Shown piece after piece: positions 23,971 through 34,387 of a stretch of DNA of 64,000 nt (positions within the stretch are counted from its first letter, which is position 1; each line of letters starts with the position of its first letter). The notes under the pieces were generated by a model. That model made no database searches. It was not told the DNA's origin and saw nothing but the letters and a program-made list of their open reading frames with translations. Origin of the DNA: Pseudeuparius sepicola (Eukaryota; Arthropoda; Insecta; Coleoptera; Anthribidae); assembly GCA_963920635.1 (NCBI GenBank), contig OY987298.1:142884257-142948256 (forward strand). Reading direction: 5' to 3'. The translations under genes and the position numbers were made by a program.

Positions 23971-24132
23971 TATATTATTTATTATGTAATTGCCTTTTGT
24001 TTTCAATATTCTTAATATTATTTAAATAAAAATTTAGGCAACTAAAATTTTGTACAATAACGATTTTTTCAACTTGGTTCCTTAGTTTGGTAAATAGGTG
24101 TTTCGGTAATTTATTTTTTCTCGTCATTTTAG

Positions 24133-24281
24133 GTCCTATGGTGATTCAGCGAGACGACGGCAGATTTCTTCTCGCCGGAGTGATATCGTGGGGAATCGGC
24201 TGCGCAGAGCCAAATCAACCGGGTGTCTATACCAGGATTAGTGAATTTAGAGACTGGATCAACCAAATCCTCCAGTTCTAG
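24133..24281 (+). CDS. Sb: Stubble-like serine protease: terminal exon
   Basis: Last exon; the acceptor CATTTTAG ends at 24132. It completes GDSGGP and reads [16 protein letters not shown], then [19 protein letters not shown], ending DWINQILQF and TAG. SWG and IGC contribute the Gly residues that leave the S1 pocket open, and the Cys pairs with that of DSCEG. The domain ends shortly after the conserved W, as normal for S1A proteases, so the C-terminus is complete. All six cysteines of the usual three internal disulfides are present across the exons, besides the activation-peptide tether. Confidence 0.93.
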
Positions 24282-24985
24282 GTTACTTGACATTGTTAGT
24301 GATCTAGGCTACACAAAGTGATACCTTGGAAGGAAACTTATTTTTTCCTTCAAAAAACTATATAATTCCGTCCAATGATAATGTTAGCGTCCGTCCAATG
24401 ATAACGTTAGCAACGAGTAATGTAGATGAAGATGACGACAACGAATTTTATTGTGATTTTTTCGATCATAATTTTAGCTTTATAGATCTCTTAAAACTAT
24501 TTATAATTATTTTTGAGGTTGATTTTGATCTATAAACTGAGGTTGTATTTTGCGCGTACCTAAGTGACTTCACATTTTATTTTATAAGAAACAAAACATC
24601 ACTAAAATGGTACAGAAAACACAGTGACCTTCAAAGTTGTAACTAAGAATTAATTTTTGTTAAGTTTTGTAATTATTACTTTCGCTTAAACCAATAAGGC
24701 AAGAAAGAACAGAAGTAGAGATATAAGAAAAATAAACTACAGCTAATATCTACCAGCACATATTATCAACTGTATTGAATCAAAATGTTTTCTGTCGTTT
24801 TATTTATTTTCATATGCCCCGGATTTGACATATCTTTAGGATTATTTTGTTTATAAAAACGAACTTGTCGATTCCTAACTGTAGGAAATTACTGTTACTG
24901 TTAATAATTCTAGAATTTGTATATAGAGAATGGTGAGTGTAATTTATATTTTTGTATAAATAAAACTTATTTATTATTTAATGGT
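24282..24985 (+). other. 3' UTR of the protease gene, with poly(A) signals
   Basis: After the TAG there is AT-rich sequence with AATAAA at 24731-24736 and at 24959-24964, the second followed by T-rich sequence. Either could end the transcript. A short direct repeat CCGTCCAATGATAA occurs twice near 24370-24403. No further exon is seen. Confidence 0.6.
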
Positions 24986-25345
24986 TTGGTAATGTGACTT
25001 TTCTCTACAGCTTTTGAATAAAAGTGAATATATTTAATATGGGCCCTAGTGGATATGTCACAATGTCACATAATGAAATATTTTAATTTTTGCTCCATAC
25101 CTTTGGCTATTCTTCCGCGCAAACTGATAGCGGACAAATACTTAGCAAACTAAGAGCGAGCTCCTAAAGCCTCTATCAGTTATAAACACAAAAACCTAGC
25201 GGGTTTCTTTTACTCTGTCAGAGATGGCGCATCAATCAAATCAACTGTAGATTCCAATGGTAAAATGCCGCTAACTTGTTGCCAGACTGAGTATATTTTT
25301 CTCACGGGCATAAATTTGTACTAGTGTTGTACGTGTTGGACCTGA

Positions 25346-25463
25346 ACGAACATCCCATATAATAGCATCTAATATTTTTTGAATATGCAAAATAAGTTCC
25401 TAATGTGCCAAAACTATTCCCTATATTTATAAAACATTGTTACAATATTTTACGAAATATGTT
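25346..25463 (+). repeat. ~115-bp dispersed repeat (copy at 63886-64000)
   Basis: The block from CATCCCATATA through CAAAATAAGTTCCTAATGTG to TTTTACGAAATATGTTCA is nearly identical to the last 115 bp of the window, in direct orientation. It is non-coding. The second copy runs out of the window, so the full unit length is unknown. Confidence 0.85.
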
Positions 25464-25879
25464 CAGTAACTGCATATATAACCAAGATATTATTTGCTAA
25501 TCGCATTTACAAATATAATAATATGGTAGATGAATGTACAAATTGGCGGCCCGGCGGGTAAAGTGGTATAAGTCTAAAATCGGAGTTCTGAGATAATCAG
25601 CCTTTAACTTTGATTGTTTTGCATTTTGATTGTAATTATCATAAATGAAAAATGTTCATAGGGTATGAATAATAACAATGGTGTATATTGAAAACCAAAT
25701 TTTGAATAGACCCAAAAGCATTTTTAGCAAAAAAATGAAATACTTATACCAATTGACACAATTATTTATTGAAAAAATATTACATATATCTCTTTTCACT
25801 ATAATAATAAGGAACAATGCGGTAACCACAACAAAAGTAATATTCAAATTGTAAACTTTGAATGGAGCTTAAAAAGGCT

Positions 25880-26085
25880 TTATTCATTTTTGGTGTCATC
25901 ATCATTTATTGTATCTATAATATGGTCTCTATCATCGAACGGTTCATCTGACTCAGAATTCCAAAAACTACATGAAGGCAGCTGTAACTCCAGTTACTTG
26001 ACTTTTGATGTCTGAGCTTTCTTTTAAGGCAAACTCGTCTTCTTTTGTAGATTGGGTTTCACAAAACTACTGGAACAAGTTCTGT
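25880..26085 (-). pseudogene. Decayed 3' exon of the AATT transposon gene
   Basis: After a TTTTTTACAG acceptor near 26085 the minus strand has several stops, but the last stretch reads SCSFWNSESDEPFDDRDH and continues acidic (NDDDTKNE) to a TAA. The acidic tail looks like a real C-terminus that has lost its frame. The catalytic middle of the protein appears deleted, so this copy is non-autonomous. Confidence 0.35.
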
Positions 26086-26648
26086 AAAAAACAACAAATT
26101 AGAGAGGTTTAGGAAAATATTTTTATATTAACAAACATAAAGCCTTTTTTAGATCATTTAATAATCTAGTACAGTAGCAGGTAATAATAATTTATCATAA
26201 GCAACAATGATGAAGGATAGGTTTCTAAAACAAAACAAAAAACATACTCACAGGCATTAATCAAACACCATGATATTAAAAGAGCATGAACATAGATAGC
26301 CGAGGACAAATAATACTCTATGGTGCTCCTAATAGAAAACTCCCAACTCAAGAAAACATAAGTAGAAGGGTTTTTATAGATGCGACTAGAAGTGATTTCT
26401 TGATCTCTTTTTAACCAAAAGAAAAAAATTGATTTATAGTTTTTATCAAAATATTTCGACATAATAGGTCATTGAAAATACAATAAATGGAAATAATTTG
26501 AAAATGAAAAGTGTTTAAAATTCAAAATTCCAATTGCGGCTTTCTCATTTTTTATATATCTTTTTCCTTTTATTGGAATACTTGACTACATTATTAAATG
26601 TCTCTGGATAAAGAAGTGTAAACTAACGGACAACTAAAGTTTATATAC

Positions 26649-26735
26649 CTGTCAACGTTATTTCTTGGCCTCCAATGACGTCTTCGTTGTCTGATGAAAC
26701 AGAAGGATTATTATTATTGTCAGCTGTAACCATTT
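26649..26735 (-). CDS. Second exon-like piece of the AATT transposon gene
   Basis: Minus strand, acceptor TTTTTTTACAG, donor ACAG|GTATAT. Joined in phase 1 it reads EMVTADNNNNPSVSSDNEDV and then IGGQEITLT, an acidic, Asn/Ser-rich low-complexity linker. Both ends are phase 1, so the exon can be skipped without a frameshift. No known domain. A possible third exon lies near 26166-26440, a 98-codon open frame, but without a clear acceptor. Confidence 0.45.
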
Positions 26736-27075
26736 CTGTAAAAAAAACTGCCCAGATTAGAAAGATCTATGAAAACATATAGAGACATTTATTGTGTCAG
26801 CAAAATAATGCCAGTAAAGTCATAAGCTATTTTTTAGTGTACCCACCGGCCTTTGCACCAGCCCCAACAAAACGGAAGGAAAAACAGATAATTTACACAT
26901 TAGCTGCTTATATACAGATTTAAATTTTGTTACCTAATTTGATAGATAAATTATTATTAATTTGCAATAAAGTCTTTTAAAATTAACACCTATTATTCAA
27001 TTGTTAATAGTAATATTATTCCGGCGCTAGTTTAATATAAGCTATTCCTTATAATTACGTTAAAATATATCTTAC

Positions 27076-27142
27076 CGTTATGATCATCTTGTTTAACAGC
27101 TACAGCGTTTTTCACTATTAACCTCGTCCTTTTAGAGAACAT
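27076..27142 (-). CDS. First exon of the gene inside the AATT transposon
   Basis: ATG at 27142-27140 (minus) opens MFSKRTRLIVKNAVAVKQDD plus two more residues. The donor is CG|GTAAGA, leaving phase 1. The basic start resembles a DNA-binding or nuclear protein N-terminus, as expected for a transposase, but no domain is visible. It joins in phase to the next exon-like piece. Confidence 0.5.
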
Positions 27143-27849
27143 TTTGTCTCAATAACAAAAAGTCCTATTTGAAATAAAAGGATGCACAAAACAAAATCAC
27201 CCAGCTGCATCGAACGCCGACACGATACTGCTCACTGGTGGTTAATAAGTTAGGTTAGGTTATCCAAATTTCAAGATGTCCGCCGACAAAATTAATATAC
27301 AAGCTGGGATTTTTTTGGGAAAATTGGTATAAGTGTACTAAAACCAACTATTAATCCATACCTTGTTGCTTGTTATATTTTGGGAAAAATGGTATAAGTA
27401 TACTTATTTCAATTGAATTATAGGAATACTATATCGAAAATAGTGAAAAATGGTTTAAGTCAACCTTTACCATTTTTCACGGAATTTGTAGGCAGCATTA
27501 TTGAAAAAAAAATTGATATGTTTACATATATTTGTTTCCACATTAAATTTTGAAAAAAAACTTGACATATACCAGATGCCACAAAAAAATAAGGGGGTTA
27601 GGATACGATTTCAACTTATATCACTATTCCCAGCTGTAGTTTACGTTGCGCTGAGTTCGGAGGTATACTTAACTCATTATTCACAAATTTGTACTTATAC
27701 CACTTTTCCCGCCGGACCGCCAATTATGTAAATGTTTGCTTTGAATAAGAAGGGATATTTCTACAATATCTTGTGTAACATATTCCTAACTTAGTGGTTC
27801 TTTAAATATTTACGAATTGAACATTTAACTTAAGTACATTATCTACAGG

Positions 27850-28010
27850 AATCGTTCATCTTATGAATGTGCAATTTTGGAATACCTATTGCTGGAACAT
27901 GTTAAATAGTATATTCATACAGAAAATATCTTATGAATGTCCACAAATGGTTGTATACACAATAATACAATATACTTATCTTATGAATGTTCACGAGTGG
28001 CAATAACTGT
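27850..28010 (+). repeat. Three spaced copies of TATCTTATGAATGT
   Basis: CATCTTATGAATGTGCA, TATCTTATGAATGTCCAC and TATCTTATGAATGTTCACGA lie about 50-70 bp apart just upstream of a tRNA-like sequence. The spacers are only loosely alike. Confidence 0.6.
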
Positions 28011-28069
28011 AACATCAAGAAGTCACCGAGATTCTAGCTTACACTATTTTTAGGTAATATTTCCAAGTA

Positions 28070-28145
28070 ACGTCGATGGCTCAGTTGGTCAGAGCGTTGA
28101 ACTTGTATATCGATGGTCGTAGGTTCCAACCCTGCAACTGGCGTT
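28070..28145 (+). pseudogene. tRNA-like sequence, Thr(TGT)-like, probably pseudogene or SINE head
   Basis: Box A TGGCTCAGTTGGTCAGAGC is close to consensus, the D stem pairs 4/4 and the T stem 5/5 with one G-T. The anticodon loop would read CTTGTAT (TGT). Against a working gene: the T loop is TTCCAAC, with C where a purine is expected in GGTTCRA; the anticodon stem has a mismatch; and the acceptor stem pairs only with a 2-nt offset. A T7 run (28149-28155) follows and could stop Pol III. There is no poly(A) or obvious SINE body, so I favour a tRNA pseudogene. Confidence 0.6.
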
Positions 28146-28394
28146 AGCTTTTTTTATTCTATAATATACACGTGAATATTAAATGGATATACATATACAG
28201 AAATGCTTCTGAAGTTTTTAAACAAATCTTCAATGAATATGTGGAAAAACTGTAACAAAATATGTTAAACATACCTGCGCAAACTTTAGTTTACTTCTTG
28301 CATAGACAGAGCTACACATATTCAGTCAGAAACATTGTTGAAATTGCCGCACGCTACACCAAATATTTTACATAAAAAGTCCTATTAAGAATTA

Positions 28395-30075
28395 TTGTAA
28401 GACATTACAATTTATCTGTTTGATTGTTTTCGCTCCAAAATTAAAATGTGAGGGTTGGTGTACTGTGATTTGTTGCGGACGGTTTCAACAATGCTTCTGA
28501 CTAGCTATGGCTCTTTTAATCTATGGCTCCTCTAATCTATATTTCTTGTTATGAAATTACTTTTTTACATATTCATTTATGTCTTCTGACAGAGGAAAGT
28601 TGGCATTTTTTGTGGCAGTTCGTTGGACGTAGCGAATTGTTTTTTCAAAATTTTCAACCTGCCTCAGCTGTTTTGGGCTGAGAGTTAAACGGCACTGCAC
28701 TCAAATATTTTGGCACACTCTCAAAAATTGTTGGGACAGCACCTTCCTTTAGCTTAGGTGATATTCTCTACAGGTATTTTCCTCCCATAACACATTTGTC
28801 CACTTTTATGGTTTCACTTTCTTGAAAATGTGTTAGCCACACATACTTTAGGGTTTTTTAGAAATTATATATATAATTCTCAGTTGGAATTTGACGAATC
28901 CATTTTTGGCGCAAATTTTCATCCCGAGGCAAAATATTGTTATGGTGACATTTTCTTTCTGGCTTTTGTAATATGTATAAATATAATGTAAACAGACCCA
29001 ATATGTGGTATTTAGGTTATTTTTTACGAAATAAAATCTCACCTCAGTATACTGTAAATATTGACGAGGTGCCAGTTAATCGGCAGCGAGAATCGCCGAA
29101 TAGGAACCGTATCAAGGCGTGGGTCGACAACGAAAATCCTCGAGTACGTTACAACACTGATTTATTTCGCACAAGGTGAATGGTGAATACAAAATACACA
29201 AACCCGAACGTGGTCAACGGGAACGGCTTCCAGCCACCCGGACCGTCTGAACTCGCGGATCTCCCGTAAGCAGTTCACTCGTCTGTGTCTCAGGCTCCAC
29301 TGTCCATTCCGGGGGAAGAATTCTCCTTACAGCGCTCACGCGTCGGCGCGAGCGGCACCAATACACCTGGACGGCACGGCTTCCACCCAGAGGCCATAAT
29401 AACACCTGGGCGGTTCCCCTCCGCCAGGACACACGCGCACTAGATACAAACTTGTTTCTAAAATATAAACAGACATTTAAAAACACTTTAAACATTTAAA
29501 ACTTCTCAAAACCCAAGCTGCCGTTTTCAGTTATGTGACAAAGGATATGTAACGTCGGACTAAGATGGTCACGTGATTTTTGTGCGCCATGGCCTGTCTT
29601 TATAGTAAGCCTCGTGGGTCTTTAATATTGTGTCGGTCCAGGTTGGGCCAACGCTCAGCAGTGTCAGATGGTGTCAGTGTATAATTATTATTGCTTACCA
29701 AAAAAAATTACTTTAAAAATGTTTCCGACATATTTCCTGTATAGGAAATACTAGAGAATTTTTATACTTCCGTTCATGTTTACTAAAAAAAGATAATTTG
29801 TAAATATGTTAATAATAATTTAGCGTTGACACAAATTATTTCTCGCGGAGCACCTGAACCATGGACGGTATCCTTTGAACCTCCTGTCCGGGGCCCCCTA
29901 ACTCACACCTGTGATTTAAAATTCCATTTCTCAGATGAGACATGGGTTCAAATATGTATGATATGAAATTATACGGAAACCTTAAAAAAGCTCTGAAAAG
30001 TCGCTAATATTAACATCAAACGGCATAAAGATGTAGTAAGTATGTTAGTTTCGATTTAAATAAAACACAAAGAGC
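28395..30075. repeat. Dispersed repeat, inverted shorter copy at 55383-56185
   Basis: The left part (GACATTACAATTTATCTGTT through TCTTCTGACAGAGGAAAGTT) and the right part (GTGTCAGATGGTGTCAGTG through GATGTAGTAAGTATGTTAG) both recur reverse-complemented at 55383-56185. The copy here carries extra sequence between them. That extra part includes a GC-rich patch (29200-29460) with a 93-codon minus-strand open frame rich in Arg/Ser/Val. I do not recognise the frame and would not call it a gene. Confidence 0.75.
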
Positions 30076-30289
30076 GATATAATGTATTTAGTATAATTTG
30101 TTATCAGGTAGATGTTTCTTGTCCTCTTGGATTTTGTAACAAAGGGATGCATTGCTCACTTCAATTCAAGTAGGTGTATTTAATGATGCAGAATGCAAAT
30201 ACAGGTAACTATAATTTAGGCAGGCAATGCTGGTAATGAACTGTATGGATATTAGACATACTAACTAAAAACAACTAAAAAGAACAGCA

Positions 30290-30560
30290 TGAAATAATAA
30301 TTAAGCTTTTACTTAAATCATCTACTAAAACCATTAAACTATGTTCCCAAAATTTGTTTTCAAAAAGTTTTTCGCGCGAAATATTAAAGTACCGATAAAT
30401 TTCATTGGAGATTGGTTGATAAGCAAGTAGGTACTTGCTGAAGTATAATTTTATATGTACTTTCTTTACAATTCGCGCGACAAGCATTTTGAAAACAAAT
30501 TTTAAAAAAACAATTTTATTTTATTCATTTACATGGCTTAAGTAAAAGCTTGTTTTTAAA
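30290..30560. repeat. Palindromic MITE with AAGCTTTTACTTAA ends
   Basis: TTAAGCTTTTACTTAAATCA at the left and the inverted GGCTTAAGTAAAAGCTTG at the right, with ATTCGCGCGACAAGC inside. A fuller copy lies at 52810-53160, and one end alone lies near 13300-13370. It is non-coding. Confidence 0.75.
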
Positions 30561-30779
30561 AAGGCTTTTCCATCGGCTAGGTGTTATTTATTCCAATTGA
30601 TATTAATAGTTAGTAGCGGTGAGATGTAGGAGACTTCGGAGTCTTCTACAGCTACTAGAAGGGGTTAGAGGGTCTAAACCATTCATGATTGTTGGTTATA
30701 TGAACTTCCTATTTGTTCATCAACCCACAAAATTCGGCATTTATAAACTTAATGCCAAGTATCGAACTTGGAGATTCTA

Positions 30780-32160
30780 ACCTAAAATGTCAAGCCAAGA
30801 ATAATAACAAGGAAATATTTTTTTAGTACCGGTAATTATAAATAATAAAGGATGTTTTAGTGGCATATCAGGTAAAGGATATCAATTGAAAACAGTGCAC
30901 TCCAGCCGGGATTCGAACCCAGGACTCCTACTGTGGCATCCTACCAAACATCTTTTATTATTTATAAAATAAAATAAAAAATAAAATAGTGATTTATATA
31001 GACTGCATAACGTACAGAAATTTCCAGATTTGTTACACAGTGTAAAAAGTAATATAATATTACACCAGGAACAAGCCTATATAACAGCTACAAGTTATGA
31101 TCTATTTAAAATTTTTAACAAGGCCTTTTTCTTTATTACAAAAAAGTCAATTTCCGTTTGCGATAAAAGATCATTGCAAGAGCGAAGACATGCTTGCAGC
31201 GGAGAAATATGGCCTTCCACATGGAATACCAAATTACGCCTTCTTAAACGATTATCTGGCACTGCAATATTTATATTAGCTAGTATTTCTGGTACATCAT
31301 AAATGTTGTTTAAAAGATCGTGAACTAAGATAACTTTTGCATTATTTCTTCTGGTAGACAAAGTTTTAATCATAAATTCATTTCGTTGGTTATCATATGA
31401 AACAAGATTTGGAAAACAGGATAGACTTTAAATTTTTTAAAATATAAACTCCGTAAAAATCTTTTTTGGACTCTTTCGAGCATTTCACAATACACTACAG
31501 CATCCGGATTCCATATCACGCAACAGTACTCCAATTTGGATCTTACTAATGAATTAAATATGTTGACGCAAGTGTCACTACCTTGGAATTCCTTAATTGT
31601 TCGAAGAATGAAGCCAAGTTTTCTCGAGCAATCAGATACTAGGTATTCAACATGACTAGAAAATGTATAATTGTCATTAAAAAATATTCCTAAATCTTTT
31701 ATTTCTTTGACATTTACTAAATCAGTATTATTTATATTATAGTTAAATTGAATTTTTTGCTTATTTCTTGTAACTGACATATATTTACATTTGCTTGCAT
31801 TTAAGCTTAAGAGACTGACTTTGCAAAAGGCAGATACGAAATCGAGATCTTGCTGCAGTAGTGAACAATCTTCTGTACTCCTGACTGTACGAAATAATTT
31901 CAAATCATCTGCATATAACAGAAACCTAGAATGCTTTATGTATTGCGAAATGTCATTTACAAAGATAACAAATAAAAGTGGGCCCAGTATCGAACCCTGA
32001 GGCACCCCTGAGGTCGCAATGTACTTTTCTGATATACAATCATTGTACTTTACAAATTGTACTCTGTCAGTTAAATAAGATCTTATGAGCTCTATTGTGT
32101 TGGAATCGAAAGAGCATTTTTTATAATTAATTAATTACAGGTACTAAAAAATCTTTCTTT
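30780..32160. repeat. Dispersed repeat split by a LINE insertion
   Basis: 30780-30965 (AACCTAAAATGTCAAGCCAA onward) and 32125-32160 (ATTACAGGTACTAAAAAATC) match the two halves of an unbroken copy at 53881-54115. The part at 30895-30935 contains GGGATTCGAACCCAGGACTC, on the minus strand a tRNA-like box B (GGGTTCGAATCCC), so the unit may include tRNA-derived sequence. The LINE lies between the halves. Confidence 0.8.
31000..32120 (-). pseudogene. Jockey-type LINE, 5'-truncated reverse transcriptase
   Basis: The minus-strand frame enters at about 32120 (CSFDSNTIELIRSYLTDR) and runs through GVPQGSILGPLLFVIFVNDI to LLYADDLKLF. This gives the QGSxLGP and YADD (catalytic Asp pair) blocks of a non-LTR reverse transcriptase. 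It continues to about 31370, then shifts frame into DLLNNIYDVPEILANINIAV, the usual C-terminal region after the thumb. The 3' end passes into a TTTTA-rich tail near 30965-31000. There is no endonuclease or ORF1, so it is a dead-on-arrival copy. The clade is jockey-like by wording only. Confidence 0.85.
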
Positions 32161-32622
32161 GTTTATCTTGGTTCTAGGCAAATGTTCCATATTCCAATTA
32201 CCTTTCAGAACAGAAAAATACGAGTTTTATCTAACTCTATAGGCTTCCCAAAGATTTCAAATTAAAACTCCAACTCCAATAACTCGCAACTATTCGCCAG
32301 AGCCGTCTTATTACGAAGCTCGGGTTCTTTTTATACTACGATCGTTCGTCTTGCCAGAATTTCAATATTGCCCGGTTTCATCACGGATTCTAGCCTCGAT
32401 TCCGCGATATATCACGCACCTTATCACCGTCAGACTTCGTTTAAAACCCGTTTAAGTATGCCAGAAGCGGCCGATTATTTTTCACTCTCCTGTCGACGGG
32501 GGGTCGCAATATTAGAAAGGTGAGGATTTAAGATGGCGCGAAAGAAGGGAACAGGGGTATTAGCAAGAAAAAACGAAGAAGAAAACAACGAGAAATTTTA
32601 TATAAATATAGAGGTCACTATA

Positions 32623-33831
32623 CAGGGTGTAACTAAACTGATGGTCAAAAATTTTTGCAGTCAAAATAAGGGCACTTCTTCATATATTTTTTTTCTCCCA
32701 CGGGCCATAGTTTTTTTTATACAGAGCGTAGAAATTTATAGAAAAATACACATATTTCTTAGTATCTCTAGAAGTATATGAGATATTTTCTTTAAACTTG
32801 GCGTGTCACATGAGCGGATGAGCCGTCAAACTTAAGGTTGACATGAAGCTTCTGAGGCTCCCAGTTGCGGCAGGGTGCTAGTAAAATTAATTAGTTCAGA
32901 ATAATATGAATACCCTGTATAATCGCATTTTTTTAATTTGTTTTGAGTGGTGAATGGTTAACAAAAAGTATCTCTTAGTATTTTTTCATATTCGAGCCGT
33001 TTCTTAATTATTTTCAAAGAACGGCAATGCTGCGATAAAAAAGTCACTTTAAGAATAAATCTAACAATCTGTGGATTGTGGATGTCAATTAAACTTGGCA
33101 TTATTTGAATCATTTCGCTGCCAACTTTGCACCTTAGTATCAATATTTTGAAAAATTATATTTTCATTTGAAGAATTGGCTGATATGCACTTTTGCTATG
33201 GACTTGCGAATGACAATAATAAACATGCGGAAACGCATAGTTGCGTGTATTGAAAGAGACGGCGGTCATTTCGAACATTTAATAATTTAATTTTCTAATA
33301 GCAATACGTTTCTTTTATTATTGTTTTTGCTTTTGTATTTTGTTAAATAAAGTTTAATTGACATCCACAGATTGCTAGATTTATTCTTAAAGTGACTATT
33401 GTTCATTGCAGCGTTGCCGTTCTTTAAAAATAATTAAGAAACGGCTCGAATATGAAAAAATACTAAGAGATACTTTTTGTTAACCATTCACCACTCAAAA
33501 CAAATTAAAAAAATGCGATTATACAGGGTATTCATATTATTCTGAACTAATTAATTTTACTAGCACCCTGCCGCAACTGGGAGCCTCAGAAGCTTCATGT
33601 CAACCTTAAGTTTGACGGCTCATCTGCTCATGTGACACGCCAAGTTTGAAGAAAATATCTCGTATACTTCTAGAAATACTAAGAAATATGTGTATTTTTC
33701 TCCAAACTTCTGCGCTCTGTATAAAAAAAAAACTATAGCCCGTAGGAGAAAAAAATATATGAAGAAGTGCACTTATTTTGACTCCAAGAATACGTGGTTT
33801 CATTTTTGACCATCAGTTTAGTTACACCCTG
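32623..33831. mobile_element. 1.2-kb foldback with CAGGGTGTAACTAAACTGAT ends
   Basis: CAGGGTGTAACTAAACTGAT and the inverted ATCAGTTTAGTTACACCCTG are exact, with TA outside both. Arms run through GCTCCCAGTTGCGGCAGGGT to AATAAATCTA (about 33055). The short loop holds a transposase C-terminus. A second CAGGGTATTCATATTATTCT motif lies inside each arm, suggesting an older nested insertion copied along with the arm. Confidence 0.92.
33210..33290 (+). pseudogene. Transposase C-terminal fragment in foldback centre
   Basis: Reads MTIINMRKRIVACIERDGGH then FEHLII and stop. Same C-terminal signature (R-x4-C-I/L-x3-x-GG-x-F/I-EHL) as at 2791-3041 and 5764-5865. Only about 27 residues remain, with no catalytic residues. 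Confidence 0.75.
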
Positions 33832-34267
33832 TATAGAGGCGTTGAGTGAAATATTTGGATAGAGGACCAACGACTGTCAAATAATTTCTTGAAAAACTCA
33901 GAAGTGGTCAGCAAACGCATTAGTCAACAACTACCATTTGTATTGTTAACAATTGTTTTTGTATCACTTACGTGCGACTCTTTCCCTCGTCTTAATTTAC
34001 ACCAATCACAAATGCGCAATTTTGAATTACAAATGGTTTCTAGATGGAAAAACTGTATGACAGCACCTGTCAGCAGTTTTTTCAATGAATAAAGAACCCC
34101 AGGAAATAGCCAAAGCTCTATGGGCCTTATAAAATACGTGAGACGGAAATCGCCCTGTATGGACCCTGAATTTTGACAAAATATTTTTATATTTGACAGT
34201 TGTCACGGTGGTTTGTGCTATTAGATATTTGTGTAGTTCTTCGAAAAGTACTTTTTGGAGATCTATT

Positions 34268-34339
34268 ATGGTTAGCTGTGCAGCCTGCGGCTATTCCGTG
34301 ACTACCAGAACAAAATCTTTGGGGGATAACATTCTATCG
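34268..34339 (+). CDS. CxxCG exon, tandem copy 1
   Basis: 24 codons beginning MVSCAACGYSVTTRTK and ending GDNILS. The sequence after it reads GTAGAA, still a GT but poorer than in copy 3, because copies 1 and 2 diverge from copy 3 directly after the exon. The C-x2-C-G pair near the N-terminus could begin a zinc-binding fold such as THAP, but no later ligand is visible, so I name no function. Copies: 35938-36009, 37649-37720 and a diverged one at 40889-40960 (minus). Confidence 0.5.
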
Positions 34340-34387
34340 GTAGAAGTACATTTTCGAATGTTTTTATCTACAATTTTATGAATTCTA

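Larger units (their letters stand above)
25545..27721. mobile_element. 2.2-kb DNA transposon, GGCGG ends, AATT duplication
   Basis: The terminal repeats are 29 bp with two mismatches: left GGCGGCCCGGCGGGTAAAG and then TGGTATAAGT, right its inverted partner ending CCGGACCGCC. AATT flanks both outer sides (25541-25544 and 27722-27725). The 9-mer GGTATAAGT recurs inside, inverted near 25742 and direct at 27326 and 27391, with a variant near 27452, like subterminal transposase-binding sites. Inside, the minus strand carries exon-like pieces with good splice sites (27076-27142, 26649-26735 and a decayed 3' part). I cannot name the superfamily: the ends and the 4-bp duplication do not match one I can recall with confidence. 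Confidence 0.85.

Noticed and set aside
28070..28145. Functional tRNA-Thr gene
   Set aside because: T-loop purine replaced by C, anticodon-stem mismatch and an acceptor stem that pairs only when offset; kept as pseudogene.
29214..29495. 93-codon minus-strand open frame in a GC-rich patch
   Set aside because: Arg/Ser-rich with no family resemblance, lies inside a dispersed repeat and is absent from the other copy.
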